30,985 nucleotides of DNA from contig MU129309.1 of NCBI GenBank assembly GCA_014904985.1, forward strand, positions 1-30,985, written 5' to 3'. Source of the stretch: Hydnum rufescens UP504. Taxonomy: Eukaryota > Basidiomycota > Agaricomycetes > Cantharellales > Hydnaceae. A model generated the notes under the pieces. That model did not search any database. It worked only from the letters and a program-made list of their open reading frames with translations, and had not been told where the DNA came from. This document shows, in pieces, positions 1-11,515 of the stretch (the first letter of the stretch is position 1; each line of letters begins with the position of its first letter). The position numbers and the translations under genes are program-made.

Positions 1-438
1 ATGCATCATTGCGAACGGCTCCAACAGTTCTGCGAGATAGTGAACGTGGTGTTCAAGCCATCTTAGAGTGTCCGCATCATGGGAGCTCGCCTATCAAAAG
101 TGAACAAAATCGGAGATGGGGCTCAGTAATAAAAAACGAGAACTACTTGGCACGCGAAGTTGGGAAGCGAGCCAGGCTCGTCAACACAAGATCGATAGAC
201 TAACCACAATCAGTCCCTTGACCACTTTCAGGGCACCACCGATCCTCACTTGGACCTTGTCGCCGCCGGGAACCTCTGAAATCCATCTAAGGGCACTCTC
301 AGCAGACGCCACTACGCTCGTCGAAATCGGTCCAACTACTCTGTTCTCTTCTGTCTGTTGTGCGATGGCTCGATGGGGTTTAAAGCGAGAGAGGAATCGC
401 CAGAACCATTTCGGCAACGATGATATTTCCTCCTTCAT
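1..438 (-). CDS. Array copy 1, partial: exons 1 and 2 of the unrecognised family
   Basis: Exon 1 (438-205, 234 nt) starts at a conserved ATG read as MKEEISSLPKW. It carries a basic stretch, then GPISTSVVASAESALRWI and PGGDKVQVRIGGAL, the family signature. The intron runs 204-91, with donor GTTAGT and acceptor TAG. Exon 2 (90-1) begins ASSHDADTLRWLEHHV and contains AELLEPFAMMH before running off the window. Both exons are open with no stop. The start is chosen because all usable copies share this Met and nothing upstream is conserved in frame. Function is unknown; see copy 5 for the domain hypothesis. Confidence 0.5.
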
Positions 439-740
439 TTGTCGGCGGGCTTCGGTGTGGGGTGCACGTTGGCGCTGAGCATCAACCAGGACAATTCCAG
501 CAGAGACCCAAAGATTGACTGGAATGATTGAAGACGAATCAGAAGGTTGATCAATGTGGGGGAGAAACGCAGAGAGTCTAAGTGGCCCCACGGATTGATA
601 AAACTCGGAAGAGAACAGATGAGCAAGCGGGTTTACCATAGCCTCGAGGCTTCCATTAACTCAATAGAAGAAAACTGCCCATGCCCTCGTATTACGGGAA
701 AACAGGGGAAGGCCACCATGTACAAATTCTTCAGACTGTT

Positions 741-760
741 CCATTACGAGCATGCAATGG
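741..760 (-). promoter_or_regulatory. Conserved upstream block of the array gene (copy 1)
   Basis: The plus-strand block ccattacgagcatgcaatgg lies about 300 bp upstream of the copy 1 ATG. Near-identical blocks occur at 7311-7330 and 9516-9535, 276-296 bp upstream of copies 3 and 4. Position and conservation suggest a promoter element or 5' UTR piece; no known factor site is claimed. Confidence 0.3.
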
Positions 761-1322
761 TGTCGGAAGCGTGGCCGTGGGGCTGGCATCCTGTTCACCA
801 GAGCCTAAATCGGGGGTGCAGTCACTACAGTAACACTTCCACGTGTCACACTCACTGAATGGCTATTCAATCCTAGAACCTTCTCAGTTACCAGGCCTAA
901 CTACTAATAAAAGGTAGTGGTAGATGGGATTTCTCTGAAACATCTTTTATTCCCTTAAATCAGATCACTCAGCCCATCAGACCAGTTGCTTGGTCAAAAA
1001 TTCACCCGACCAGAAGATTTTCAAACTTGCATGGCTCGTCTTCGTTCTTTGCGCATTTCTGGGAGAGTTGGGGATGATCTCTAGCCTCGAACATCTACTT
1101 ACAACCTTGCACGGCTCTACTGACTAGACACTTCCGCGTACACCGGAATGACTCCGAATCGAACATTTTGTTCACCAGTGATTGGTGTCCGACTGTTCTC
1201 TGGTACTTCCCTAAATGAAACTCCCAGTCGCATGATATAGCCATCCTCGATCCACTTCTGGGATGATTTACGAAATCCGTCGTTTCCGTTTCTCCTCTCA
1301 CGATCCAGGCACGTTTGCTCAT
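761..1322. other. Intergenic stretch upstream of copy 1
   Basis: No gene can be supported here. The sequence shows gtgtcacactcact near 844-857, resembling gtgtcacagccactcgg upstream of copy 4 (9580-9596). It otherwise appears to be diverged inter-copy spacer. Confidence 0.4.
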
Positions 1323-1744
1323 CTAATGAGCCCGCGACTGCAAGGTTGATCTAATACAGACTTCTGCTTTTCTCTCGGCATGACCATGCGTTCCCAGTCT
1401 TGTACGGTCCAAATTTCCCACTTCCCTTTGATTACCAAAATTATCGCCATAATTGAAGCCTCTCTCTTTTGCATGGCGTGAGCAACGCGCACCAATCACA
1501 GTAAGCACCATCTCGTACTTCTCCCCCATGCGCCGGACATATGACTGTTGCCGCTCGGGAACCAACACCCACGACTCCGACCCGACCGCAGAACCAACAA
1601 CAGCATCAATGCTGGCTGACCAGAGGTTTGTGGGATCGAAGGAAGACATGGAAGCAATGCCTGTGGATCAGAGGCCTCCAATTCGCAATCATAATCCAGC
1701 CGCCTGAAATCTCGTGCCGCGAGATGTTCGATGTGGAATAGCAA
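1323..1744 (-). pseudogene. Degenerate coding-like block, paired with 9930-10204
   Basis: The minus strand reads SASIDAVVGSAVGSESWVLV then PERQQSYVRRMGEKYEM in one frame, and CELEASDPQALLPCLPS in another. The block at 9959-10204 reads CELEVSHRGALLPCRPHN and GIETVTGCGIGSRTWVVV, then PEQQ, in a single frame. The protein-level resemblance, with conservative substitutions (I-E/D, S/R-E/T-W-V-V/L), suggests a real ancestral exon now frameshifted in copy 1. It could be a downstream exon of the array gene or a second gene per unit. I do not recognise it. Confidence 0.35.
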
Positions 1745-1959
1745 CTATAGGAGATTGTGACATTATTATTGTTCGGCCACTGTACTTGCACATCTGAACA
1801 GCCTGTTGGTTATCTGGACAATTATTTCCTGCTAGTGTTTGTCTTTTTAGAGGATCCTGTAATAGGGTTTCCATCCCTTGTTCATTCATAGCACATGGTT
1901 ACATGTCGCCTAACATACTAAGAAATATATGGTTCCCGGTACTTGTACCACCTAAACCA

Positions 1960-2947
1960 CAATAGACATCTTGTGTAGATTTGAGGAAGATTTTTCAGCT
2001 CACCTGATTTCAACGGCTCGCACTAGGGAGAGGGGAATTAAACTGATTGTCGTCCAACTCATTCCTACCTTATCATGTAGGATCTGTATTTCTGGAGAGG
2101 GATTTCCTGGGTTTCTCAAATGCCCATTTTTACATACTTCAACTTGCATGTGGCGGTTCTGAATTGGGAAGCAAGCGGTTTTCAATGGATTTTTGGAAGC
2201 ATCTCACTTATACAGACAAAGAATAAGCGGAAGGGTGGGAGTATTGACCGCCTTCTGCTCGTAGGGTGTCGGTTTTTGTTCCCACTCCCATAATAAGCAG
2301 GTGGGAAAACGAAAGCCACCATGGCCACCGGAACCAAAATGGGAGTGTGGCACTCATCGGCCAAAAGCATAATAACAGCTTCTATGCCTGCATTCTTCTG
2401 GGTACGAATGCCTAGTGTTAGCTATCCATAATTCGGACCAACTTTTACGACCCTTCCACGCTTTATTTTTCAAGCACCTCAACGTCAAGAACAATTGGAG
2501 TTCGAACCAGGGGCACCAGTATTTCATCTATTTCACTTGTTATTTTGGCTTCTTATGCCATGGTCTCTGCCTTTTTAGTACGAGGGGCCTCATTAGCCTC
2601 TTGCCCTACCTTCGCATGGACGAGATAGTCCTTTATCCTAACCCGATACCAAGTGTTGACAGATTCCTGATGATAGTAGCCGGAGGAAAAATGAATAGGT
2701 CCCTCAACTGCAGTCACCTGTCAGGGGCGGTGCCTGTGTCGTCAGCATTCGATTGGCGGTATTGGTCCACATGGATATATGGACCACAGCATTTTGGGTG
2801 CTTTTCACGAGAGTGAATCGCCAAGTCCAGTATATAATCGCCACTCCCACTAACCAAAAGAGAGACAAAAGGAGAAGAATAAATACGATGGCTCACATGT
2901 CGCAGGGTTGTCTGCCCCCCTTCACTCGTCCAAGCGTTGTCACTCAA
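1960..2947 (-). repeat. Downstream block of array copy 2 (possible further exons)
   Basis: This block aligns by eye with about 10290-11506, downstream of copy 5. Minus-strand coding traces are shared. One is REKHPKCCGPYIHVDQY near 2760, against HEKLPKGCGPCTYVGRY near 11370. The other is GIRTQKNAGIEAVIMLL near 2370, against GVRMHKNTGTEAVIGL near 10850. Stops and indels interrupt it. It lies after the likely stop codon of the upstream gene, so it may be a separate small gene or a decayed 3' extension. No family is recognised. Confidence 0.4.
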
Positions 2948-2952
2948 GGTGA

Positions 2953-4390
2953 TCAGTCCGTCAGTGTTTTGGGGGATCTGGGCTTCCCGCTGTAAGTGCT
3001 CGGGGGTTGTGGGGGATCAAGATTAGAACAGACTATTGCTTCCCCCTTGTCAGTGACATGGAATGCAAGGGGGAAAAGATGTGAATACACAAGATCTCTA
3101 ATTACTGCAGACACGCCCTTAATTTCCGGGAAGAAACGAGCCACTGGCAGCATATCTTCTGCGATGCCGAAGGGACCTTCTGGTTTCGAGAGGCCTTCAA
3201 GAAGCGTTACCTTTGTGGTCCCGAAAGTGACAGTTCCTTTTTTTCACACCAACGCCCAAAAATCGGCATCGCACCACTCAAAGGCACCAGAAAATGTCAG
3301 CACTCAACTGTGCGGTTCACTCAACTGAATTTTGAGCCAATTCTCGATCTGGCGGGAATTCTCCAGTCCCACGAGGATAAATACCACTGTCTACCCCCTC
3401 TCGGATGGACTTCGTGGTCCAAAATACAACTCGAAAGTACGCACGGCACCGATTCGGTACTCCATCACCCTCTCCGATTCCAGCATCCACTCGATGAACG
3501 CCAAGAGGGCACGATGAATTCGCTATGACTCCTAGGGGAAGCAACGCCGCCTTGATTGGGCTGACGGTGCGCTGTGGTAGTGCATTTCCTGATTGAGGAT
3601 AAAGCAAGCAGTTAGTGATTGATCCCGGCGGCGGAACGGCACACTGGAAATATCATTTAGTTCAAAAGCGAAAATAAACGCACACGAAGCTGATCCAAAG
3701 CTGATTTGAAGTCCTGCGCGAACGCACGAATACATCGGCACCGTGTTCGTCATGTTGCTTTGTATGAAGGGATCTCCGCCTCGGAGCCTCGTCGGATGCT
3801 GCTGTTGGTTTCATCTTCCATGATGCGCTCTCCAACTCTCTATTATACAGGTTCAAAAACAATATTCAGCCGAGCGTCGATGAGACTCACGCCTCGAAGA
3901 TTCACCTGTCGAGCATCAGCACTTCATGCTGTAGGAGTAGGAAGATTTCACTTCAATGCATCATCGCGAACGGCTCCAATAATTCCGTGAGGTACCGAAG
4001 GAGGTATTCAAGCCATCTCAAAGTATTCCGATGGTGGGGGCTGGCCTATCAAGAAGAAATAAGCAGAAAAGGAAGCTTAGTAATGAAAGGTAATTGATGC
4101 GTAGCAAACGAAGTTGGAAAGTCGGCCAGTGTCATCAAACAGATCGATAGATTAACCACGTTCAGTCGCTTGATCACCTGTAGGGCATCCCCGATCCTCA
4201 CTTGCACCTTGTCACCTCCGGGAACCTTTGAGACCCATCGAAGCACGCTCTCAGCAGATGCTATTGCGTTCGTCGAAATGGGTCCGACTACCGAGTTCTG
4301 TCCTGTCCCTTGTGTAGTGGCTCGATGTGGTCTAGAGCGTGAGGAGAGTCGCTGAAGCCACTTTGGGGATAACACCCTCGTGTCCTTCAT
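2953..4390 (-). pseudogene. Array copy 2, frameshifted gene copy
   Basis: Exon 1 is 4390-4157 (234 nt, MKDTRVLSPKW start, intact GPISTNAIASAESVLRWV). The intron is 111 bp, with donor GTTAAT. Exon 2 is 4045-3906 (140 nt), with donor GTGAAT, but has a TGA where copies 4-6 have CGA or AGA, after EPFAMMH. Exon 3 starts at 3839 and has a net two-base gain relative to copy 5. Exon 4 starts near 3588 (NALPQRTVSPIKAALLPLG) and shifts frame after NSSCPL. The C-terminal block near 3230-3080 (VTFGTTKVTLLEGL, IAEDMLPVARF) is in another frame and ends at SPKTLTD then TGA. The stop position matches that of copy 5, which supports the family's C-terminus. Confidence 0.6.
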
Positions 4391-5389
4391 TTCTCCTCGG
4401 GCTTGAATGCGTAGTATACGTTTGCGCGTAAAGACCGACGAGGGTAACTCCAGAATTGGGATTGACATAGCCTCGAGGCTTCTATTGACTTATTAACTGA
4501 TCAGGAAAAAACTCCTGAGGCCTTGTCAAAACCGGGGACAGGTGACGGCACGGTTACGGGTACCAGTCAGCAGCTGTCCAAATGGCCATAATGCTGGCGT
4601 CCTGTGCCAGCCGAAAAGAAATGGGTAGTCACAGTGTAGTGACGTTACGTGTCACAATCACTCGGTGGCGGTTGCGGAATCTTCCCATCTCTCAGCTCTC
4701 GAGTCTAACTAAGCATTGTTTAAGTTTCGTGCAAGGGGTGCCGAGAAGCACTTCCTTATTTCGTTATCAAATTGCTGACCTCAAGCAGACTCACCCACTC
4801 TTTCAAAAAATTTATCGCCTCTACCAGGAGATTTCAGGTATTTGCATGACACGTCTTTGTCGGATTCACGCAGTTTCCCAGAGAAGAGACAACGACGTTT
4901 GGCTCTCGAACATCTATGATCTGATCCACATACATTTTTTCTAGGTTCTACCAGTTCGACAATCCAACCTACACTCGGAACGACTCGGCAGTCCAATAGC
5001 TCACCGCCGACCAGTTTGGACATGGCTTACCTATATTGTACGTCGTTCGATGTGGTGACACAGAACCATGTGTTTTATGTTCACACCCAGTAGCAGTGCA
5101 CTTAGGGATGACTGGACTGCTCCGAATCATTGAATCAACTTGACTTGAAAGTAGTCAATTTTCTGGAGTTCGTCATCTCCGTCCATGCTTAGAGATTCGC
5201 ATCACCCGTGCTATAATCCCATTTTCCCCCCTATCGTATGCTGCTGAAGCAGAAATTTCTGGAACAGCAGGGACGATGGCCGGAAGGTCAACTTGCAGCG
5301 TGTACTCAACGCTTCGCGATTTGCAAGGACAATACCCCCTTAGGGTTTTGATTTTGTCCCTCGATTAGTAAACAATTTCTTACCCACAA
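4391..5389. other. Spacer upstream of copy 2
   Basis: No gene can be supported. Near 4650-4670 there is a gtgtcacaatcactcggtgg motif resembling the upstream regions of copies 1 and 4, but the ccattac-atgcaatg block is missing. The rest is unique-looking, moderately AT-rich sequence with only short open frames. Confidence 0.4.
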
Positions 5390-5559
5390 CCACAATAGAC
5401 ATCTTGTGCAGATTTGATGAAGACTTTCCACCCCCTTGATTTAATGACTCCCGCCACAGAGAGGAATCAAGTGATCTTCATCTAATTCGTTCCTGCCTTA
5501 TTATGCTGGTTTCTTCTTCACAGCTTTCCGCCCGCCCGCCCTCTCTAACACTAGCCCAA
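5390..5559. repeat. Inter-copy repeat block (third copy of the 1960 block)
   Basis: The string cacaatagacatcttgtg near 5390 is repeated near 1960 (cacaatagacatcttgtg), followed by related sequence in both places (agatttga-gaaga, then gaggaat, then attcctgccttat). A shorter relative lies near 10300. It marks the junction of units 2 and 3. Confidence 0.45.
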
Positions 5560-7035
5560 CCGCTATCCCTCAGGCTGATCAGCTCATCAATATGTTCGGG
5601 GTTCTCATTCCTTGTTGTATGTTTTCTAAAGATCCAAAAGAGTGATTTTATACCATAGTGCATTTCCCCCATTGTCAGTGACATGGAGTGCAAGGGGAAA
5701 AGACAGGAACACATAGGATTCCTGTTCCACGTGCAAAAGTCTTCAATTTTCCATGCAAAATGAGTCACTGGTAGCATACCTTCTGCTGTATGGGAGGCAT
5801 TCTGTGGTTCTGGGAGGGCCTCATGAAAAGTTTCCTTTGTGGGCCTGAAAGTAACACTTCCTTCCACTTATGGACACCAGCCCCTGAGAATTAGCATCGC
5901 AGCGCTCAAAGGCACCGGAAATATGAGCACTCAACTCCCCGGGCCACTCAGCTCTATTTTGAGCCAATTCTCGATCCGGCGTCCATTCTCTAAGCAAACC
6001 AGGATAAATCTCCGGGACCACCCTTCCCGCATGAGTTGCTTTCTATGGTAGCCCTGTACCATACGCACGTAACCGATTTGGTACTCCATTACCTCTCCGA
6101 TTTAAGTATCCACTCTATGAATGGGGAGAGAGCGCATGACGAATTCGATACGACCCCTAGAGGGGGCAGCACTGCTTCAACTGGGCTCACGGGGTACAGC
6201 GGCAGCGCACTTTCTTGATTGTCGACGAAATGTACAGTTAGTAACGGTCTTGACCTCAATGGGGAAACGGCACGCAGCGAGGATGATTTAGTTAAAAGGC
6301 GGAAATAAATGCACACGAAACTGATCCAAAGCGAATTTGAACTTCCTGCGTGAACACACGGATATCGGGGGGATTACTACGATGTTCCTGGCGTGGCTTT
6401 GTAAAGAGGAATTTCCGCCGCGAAGTCTCACCGGACAGTGCTGGTGGAATTATTTTCGATGTGGTCTCCAGTTCCCTATACGGGTTCAAAAGCGATATTC
6501 ACCCGAACTTCATGAACGTCGATAAGAGACTCATGTCTCGAAGACTCACCTGCCAAGCATGAGAACTTCATACTATAAGAGAGGAGAAATTTCGTTTCTA
6601 TGCGTCATTGCGAACGGCTCCAATAGTTCTGCGCGATACCGAAGGTGGAATTCAAGCCATCTTAGAGTGTTCGCATCGTGGGTGCCTGCCTATCAAGGGA
6701 AATAAAACCGGGGAGGGAGGCTCTGTAATGAGAAATAATAAATAGCTCGCACGCGAAGTTGGAAGGTGGGCCAGGCTCATCAACACAGATTGATAGACTA
6801 AGCACATTCGGTTCCTTCATCCCCTGCAGGGCACCCCCAATCCTCACTTGAGCCTTGTCGCTGCCAGGAACCTTTGAGATCCACCTAAGCGCACTCTCGG
6901 CAGATGCTATAGTGCTTGTTGAAGTCGGTCCGACTACTCTGTTCTCTCCTGTCTCTTGTGAGATGGTTCAATGTGGTCCAAAGCATGAGAGTAATCGCTG
7001 AGCTCATTTCCGTGACGACATTGCTGCCCCTTCAT
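5560..7035 (-). pseudogene. Array copy 3, inactivated gene copy
   Basis: Exon 1 (7035 to about 6804) begins with MKG but shifts frame and carries TGA codons where the family has Arg (the PH-R-A position). Its second half still reads GPTSTSTIASAESALRWI and the family's GGAL block. The exon 1 donor is degraded (GCTTAGT in place of GTTAGT). Exon 2 (6689-6550, exactly 140 nt) has a TAG replacing CAG before YEVLMLG, but keeps a perfect GTGAGT donor. Exon 3 has a one-base insertion relative to copy 5. Exon 4 is well kept (LPLYPVSPVEAVLPPLGVV), with a C-terminal piece at about 5860-5700 (VTFRPTKETFHEAL, LPVTHFAWKIEDF). Confidence 0.6.
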
Positions 7036-7430
7036 TCCTCCACGGGTTAGGGTGTGGGTTGCACGTTGGGGTTAAAACATCGATGATGGATCAGACGAGA
7101 TCCAAAGATGACAGCATGGTCGAAGACAGATGCAGAAGGTTGATCAATGGGGGAGAGCGGGAACGAGAGTCCAAGTGAGGGCGACTGATCGACAGTACTG
7201 GAAAGAAAGGAGACGAGCAAGTGGTTGACATTCACTCAATATAATAGCCAACAAGTCACACGCCTCCACATGTGGGGAACCCACGTTCATGTCCAATTTC
7301 TCAGACTGTTCCATTACAAGTATGCAATGATACTGGAAGAACTGCAGTAGGGATGACGTTCTTCGCAACCCGACTCTAGGGGTCACAGCCACCGCAATCG
7401 TCCAAACAAATAAACAAGTTCGTTTGTCAA
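7036..7430. promoter_or_regulatory. Upstream region of copy 3 with the conserved ccattac-atgcaatg block
   Basis: The block at 7311-7330 (ccattacaagtatgcaatga) matches copies 1 and 4 at a similar distance from the ATG. The preceding 20 bases (aatttctcagactgtt) also match copy 1 (aaattcttcagactgtt). No gene is visible. Confidence 0.3.
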
Positions 7431-7439
7431 TTTTATAGG

Positions 7440-7862
7440 CTATAGTATCGGCCTTTTTGGAGTACGGAGCTTTATCAGCCTGCTACCCGGCCTTCACATG
7501 GACATGATGATCCTTATCCAAACCGTATACCAAGCGTTGACAGCCTGAGGGTCCAAATGATAGTAACCTGGTCAACTGCAATCCCAGCAATATATTTGGG
7601 GGGTCATGGCCATTACATGACGATATCGGCCCACATGTATCCATGGACGACAGCTTTTGGGTGCTTGTGGCAAGAGTCGACAGCAGGGGCCTTAGTGTGA
7701 TTACCACTCGCGCCTACCACAAGAGAGCAGAAAAAGGAGATCACTCGCATATCCTGGGTTTGGCTGCCCCTGCCCCTAACTCGCCCAAACATTATCGCTC
7801 ATACTGATCTACTTCAAGACCTAAGATGAGCCTGGCTAGAGTATCCTGCATTTTCCTAATTG
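7440..7862 (-). repeat. Downstream block of array copy 4, truncated
   Basis: The sequence ggcctttttggagtacgg...ccaagcgttgacag (about 7449-7543) matches 2570-2660 downstream of copy 2. The minus strand reads KAPAVDSCHKHPKAVVHGY, related to VDSHEKLPKGCGPCTYVG of copy 5. The block stops abruptly near 7430, so unit 4 is truncated at its junction with unit 3. Confidence 0.4.
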
Positions 7863-9220
7863 TCAGTGACATGGAGAAGTAAAGGGGAAAACATATGAAC
7901 ACACATTATCCCTGTGCCGCGTGCACACATCTTGGATTTTACAAGCAAAACGAGTCACTGGAAGGGTATCTTCTGCTATATGCAGGATACGCTCTGCGCG
8001 GAGACCCTCACAAAGGGTTTCCTGTGTTGTCCCGAAAGTGACAACTCCTTCCACTGTTTGACAGGCAACGCCCAGAAAATCAGATGACACTACTCCAGGG
8101 CACTGAAAAATATCGGCACTCCACTGTCTGGACCACTCAGGTCTATTTTGAGCCAATTCTCGATCTGGCGCCCATTTTCCAGTCCAACCAGCATAAATCT
8201 CAGGTTCCACCTTCCGTCTGGAATTCGTGGTCTTCTATACAGCTGTACAGTATGCACAGCACCGATTCGGTGCTCCATTGCCTTCTCGGATTTTAGGATC
8301 CACTCTATAAATGATGAAAGAGCACATGACGAATTCGAGATGACGCCCAGGGGAAGCAATGCAGCTTCAATTGGGCTCACAGGGTAGAGCGGCAGCGCAT
8401 TTGCCTGATTGTTGAGAGAACATACAGTGAGTAGGGTGCCATTGATCTTGATTGCAGAACGGCATCCGGAGAACATCATTGAAAGGTGGAAATAAACGCA
8501 CACGAAACTGATCCAAAGCTGATTTGAAGTCCGGGTGACCACACGGATATCGCGTGCATTACTAACGTGTTCCTCCCGTGGTTTCGTACTGAGGGATTTC
8601 CGCCTCGGATCCTCGTTGGATGCTGCTATTGGCTTCAGTCTCAACGACGCAGTCGCCAGCTCTCTATATAGGTTCAAACACGATATTCAGCAGAACGTCA
8701 GGGACGTTAATGAGACACTCATGACTTGAAGACTCGCCTGCCAAGCATCAGCACTTCATACTGTAAGAGTGGAGAGATTTCGCTTCGATGCATCATTGCG
8801 AACGGCTCCAATAGTTCTGCGAGATATCGAACGTGATATTCAAGCCATTTCAAAGTCTTGACGTCGTGGGAGCTTGCCTATTAAGGGGGAATAAAACCAG
8901 AGAGGGAGGCTCAGTGATCAAAAGCAATAAATACCGAGCACGCAAAGTTGGAGGCCAGGTTCATCAACACAGATCGATAGACTTACCACGTTCAGTCCCC
9001 CGATCACCTGCAGGGCCCCCCCGATCCTCACTTGGACCTTGTCCCCGCCGGGAACCTTGGAGATCCATCGAAGCGCGCTTTCAGCAGACGCTATTGCGTT
9101 CATCGAAATGGGCCCGACTATCGTGATCTCCCCCGTCCCTTGTACAGTAGCTCGACGTGGCCTAAAGCGTGAGAGGAGCCGCGGAAGCCATTTTAGTGAC
9201 GATGGTGTTGTTTCCTTCAT
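7863..9220 (-). pseudogene. Array copy 4, nearly intact gene with one frameshift
   Basis: Exon 1 is 9220-8987 (234 nt, starts MKETTPSSLKWLPRLLSRF), with donor GTAAGT. The 109-bp intron ends in ATAG. Exon 2 is 8877-8738 (140 nt: ASSHDVKTLKWLEYHV, AELLEPFAMMHRSEI), with GC donor GCGAGT. The next intron is 74 bp. Exon 3 is 8663-8502 (162 nt, one base shorter than in copies 5 and 6, which breaks the frame if intron 3 is spliced). Exon 4 starts at 8404 (ANALPLYPVSPIEAALLPL). Near 8130-8050 a segment of about 95 bp, absent from copies 5 and 6, separates exon 4 from the C-terminal block (VVTFGTTQETLCEGL, LPVTRFACKIQDV), which is in another frame. It may be an intron. Calling this a live gene is possible if splicing differs. 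Confidence 0.5.
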
Positions 9221-9929
9221 TTGTCCGTGGGCGTGGGTGTGCTACACATCGGGGCCAAAATCTCCATCAGAAGAGATGTAAGATGACAGGAATGATTGAA
9301 GACCAACATGAAACGTCAATCAATGTGGGGAGCAGAATCGTGAGTCCAAGTGAATCTCAGTGGTCGATAACGCTTGGAAGAAAGGAGATGAACAAGTGGG
9401 TTTGACATAGCCTCGAGGCTTCCATTAAGGCAATAGGAAAAAAGCCCCCATGCCTCTATATCATGAGGAAAGAGGGGGAAAGCGACTTCGTGTACAATTT
9501 TCTTCGACATCCGTCCCATTACAAGCATGCAATGGTGAGTGGCCGTCCCAAAGCCGAACCACGAGGTAGGGACATTCCACGTGTCACAGCCACTCGGTAG
9601 GCTATTGAGTTGTCGGAATCTCCAATGTCCGGGCCCAAATAGGCAGTTCTCGTAGCTATTGTCACAGCCGCTCAGTTCAAGGGCCTAACTACATGGTGCG
9701 GTAGAAGGCAGTTCTTGGTGGTGAAACACGACGAGCACTCTTATAATGGGCTAGTCAGGAATTCATCGCACCAGAAGATTTTTTTTTATCTTGCCTGGGT
9801 CGTCTCTGTGCAATTTCTCGGTCTCAAAATATCCGCATATGACATTGCATGCCTCTGCAAGCCTGACCCTTCCACGTACACCCGGCGTAACTTGGAGTCA
9901 TAGATCCCCAGTCTAGTCCACTCCAAATC
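9221..9929. promoter_or_regulatory. Upstream region of copy 4
   Basis: It contains the conserved block at 9516-9535 (ccattacaagcatgcaatgg) 296 bp before the ATG, preceded by cctcgaggcttccattaa (9411-9428), which is also found upstream of copy 1 at 641-658. No gene is supported. Confidence 0.3.
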
Positions 9930-10220
9930 GATGACACCAATAACCCATACCGTCATAGTCAACACCATCCCGCTCTTCTCCTTCCCAATGCATCAGAGAG
10001 ATATGGCGGCTGTTGCTCGGGAACTACCACCCACGTCCTTGACCCGATCCCGCAGCCGGTAACAGTCTCGATGCCCACCAAAGGGTTGTGAGGACGACAC
10101 GGAAGCAGCGCCCCTCGATGAGAGACCTCCAGCTCACATTTATGAGTTATGACCCAGCCGGCCTGAAATATAGGAGTCACGGCATGTTTGATGCAGACCA
10201 ACAAATATAGGAGATTGCTG
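9930..10220 (-). pseudogene. Coding-like block paired with 1323-1744
   Basis: One minus-strand frame (10204-9959) is open for 81 codons. It includes CELEVSHRGALLPCRPHN and GCGIGSRTWVVVPEQQPP, which resemble the copy near 1500-1700 at protein level. There is no credible start or stop pairing. It could be a remnant exon of a second gene in each unit. Confidence 0.3.
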
Positions 10221-10289
10221 CATTATCATTCCCACATATGTATATGGGGAACGGCGTTTTGGGAACATGTGAGCCTGAGCCCATATATC

Positions 10290-11510
10290 ATTATCACCCC
10301 TACAGAGAAAGGGGAGTTGAAGTGATATTCATCCAATTCATTGCAGCTTTATTATCCAGAGTCTGATTCCTGCTATTCCTGGGAAAGGATTTCATGGCTT
10401 TCTGAAATGCGCATTCCTACGTACTTCCGCTTTTTATGCGGTGCTTCTGCAGCTGAATCCAGAAGCAAACGGATTCCAACGGAGTTTTATACAGACAAAA
10501 GACCAACATTTCCCGTTCCAGTCTTCTCAAGATCTTTTCGATGCCCTGGGATTGGCCAGGAGAATGTCCCGGAAGGTGTTGGAGGTAAGAGCTCGCATAT
10601 GTGGAATTACTAAGATATATTATGCCGGTTAAATCGCAGTTCCTGCTCTCGCCCCCTATCTGCCCGAGTCCGTCCATTCGACAGAAGGGAGAGTGATGGG
10701 ATTGTTGACATAACACTGCCTCATGGCATGTCAGTTTTGGTTCCCGCTCTGATAGTAGACATTTTCAGGTGAGATGGAAGACACTACGGCCACTGGAACC
10801 AAAACGGGACTTTGGCCTCATCGCTCGAAAGGCCAATAACAGCTTCGGTGCCTGTGTTCTTGTGCATGCGAACGCCCACTATTAGCTTTTCGTAATTCGA
10901 ACTTGCTTTCGTGTCTTCGACCTTTTATAACAATGGGAAGGACATATCTTCTTGGACCAGTCGCATCAGTATTTCCTCAATTCCTTTGGTTGTTTTATGT
11001 CCGTATGCCCTGGTATTGTGCTTCTTGGTGTGAGAGACTTCACAGTATGTTACACAGTGTTTTAATGGATGGATAGTCCTTTATCCCAACCCAATACCTG
11101 TTGAATGGATGGCTCAGGTAGATGGGGGTGGGAGCAGGAAGTAGTGTATATTCGGCGGGCAGGTACAATATATCTGATGTAATACATGTATCCGAGCTCA
11201 TACCTCCAACAATACCAAGCATTGACGGGGTTCAGGTGATCGTGACCTGGAAGAAAATCTAAATGTGACCCTCAACCGTAATTCCCAGCAGTACATCCAC
11301 GGTGTAATGCCTTCGTGATTGCCATGAAATTTGTAGTATCGGCCCACATAGGTACATGGACCACAGCCTTTTGGGAGCTTCTCATGGGAGTCGACGGTCG
11401 CGGCCCTCATGCTATTTCCATGCCCACCAACCGCAAGGGAAGAAAGAGAGGAAGAAACACAATCACTTATACATTCCAGGTTTCCCCGTCCCCCTCGCTC
11501 ACCCAACGTT
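10290..11510 (-). repeat. Downstream block of array copy 5
   Basis: Related to 1960-2947. Minus-strand traces are HEKLPKGCGPCTYVGRYY near 11370, EEILMRLVQED near 10970 and GVRMHKNTGTEAVIGLSSDE near 10850. The part from 10911 onward is duplicated as 13719-14323. The open frame 11198-11506 (102 codons) is the longest, but has no clear start context. Confidence 0.4.
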
Positions 11511-11515
11511 ATCGC

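Noticed and set aside
8090..8677. 195-codon minus frame as a complete protein
   Set aside because: Its start lies in intron 2 (MNLY read from atatagg sequence); the conserved splice sites and upstream exons make it part of array copy 4.
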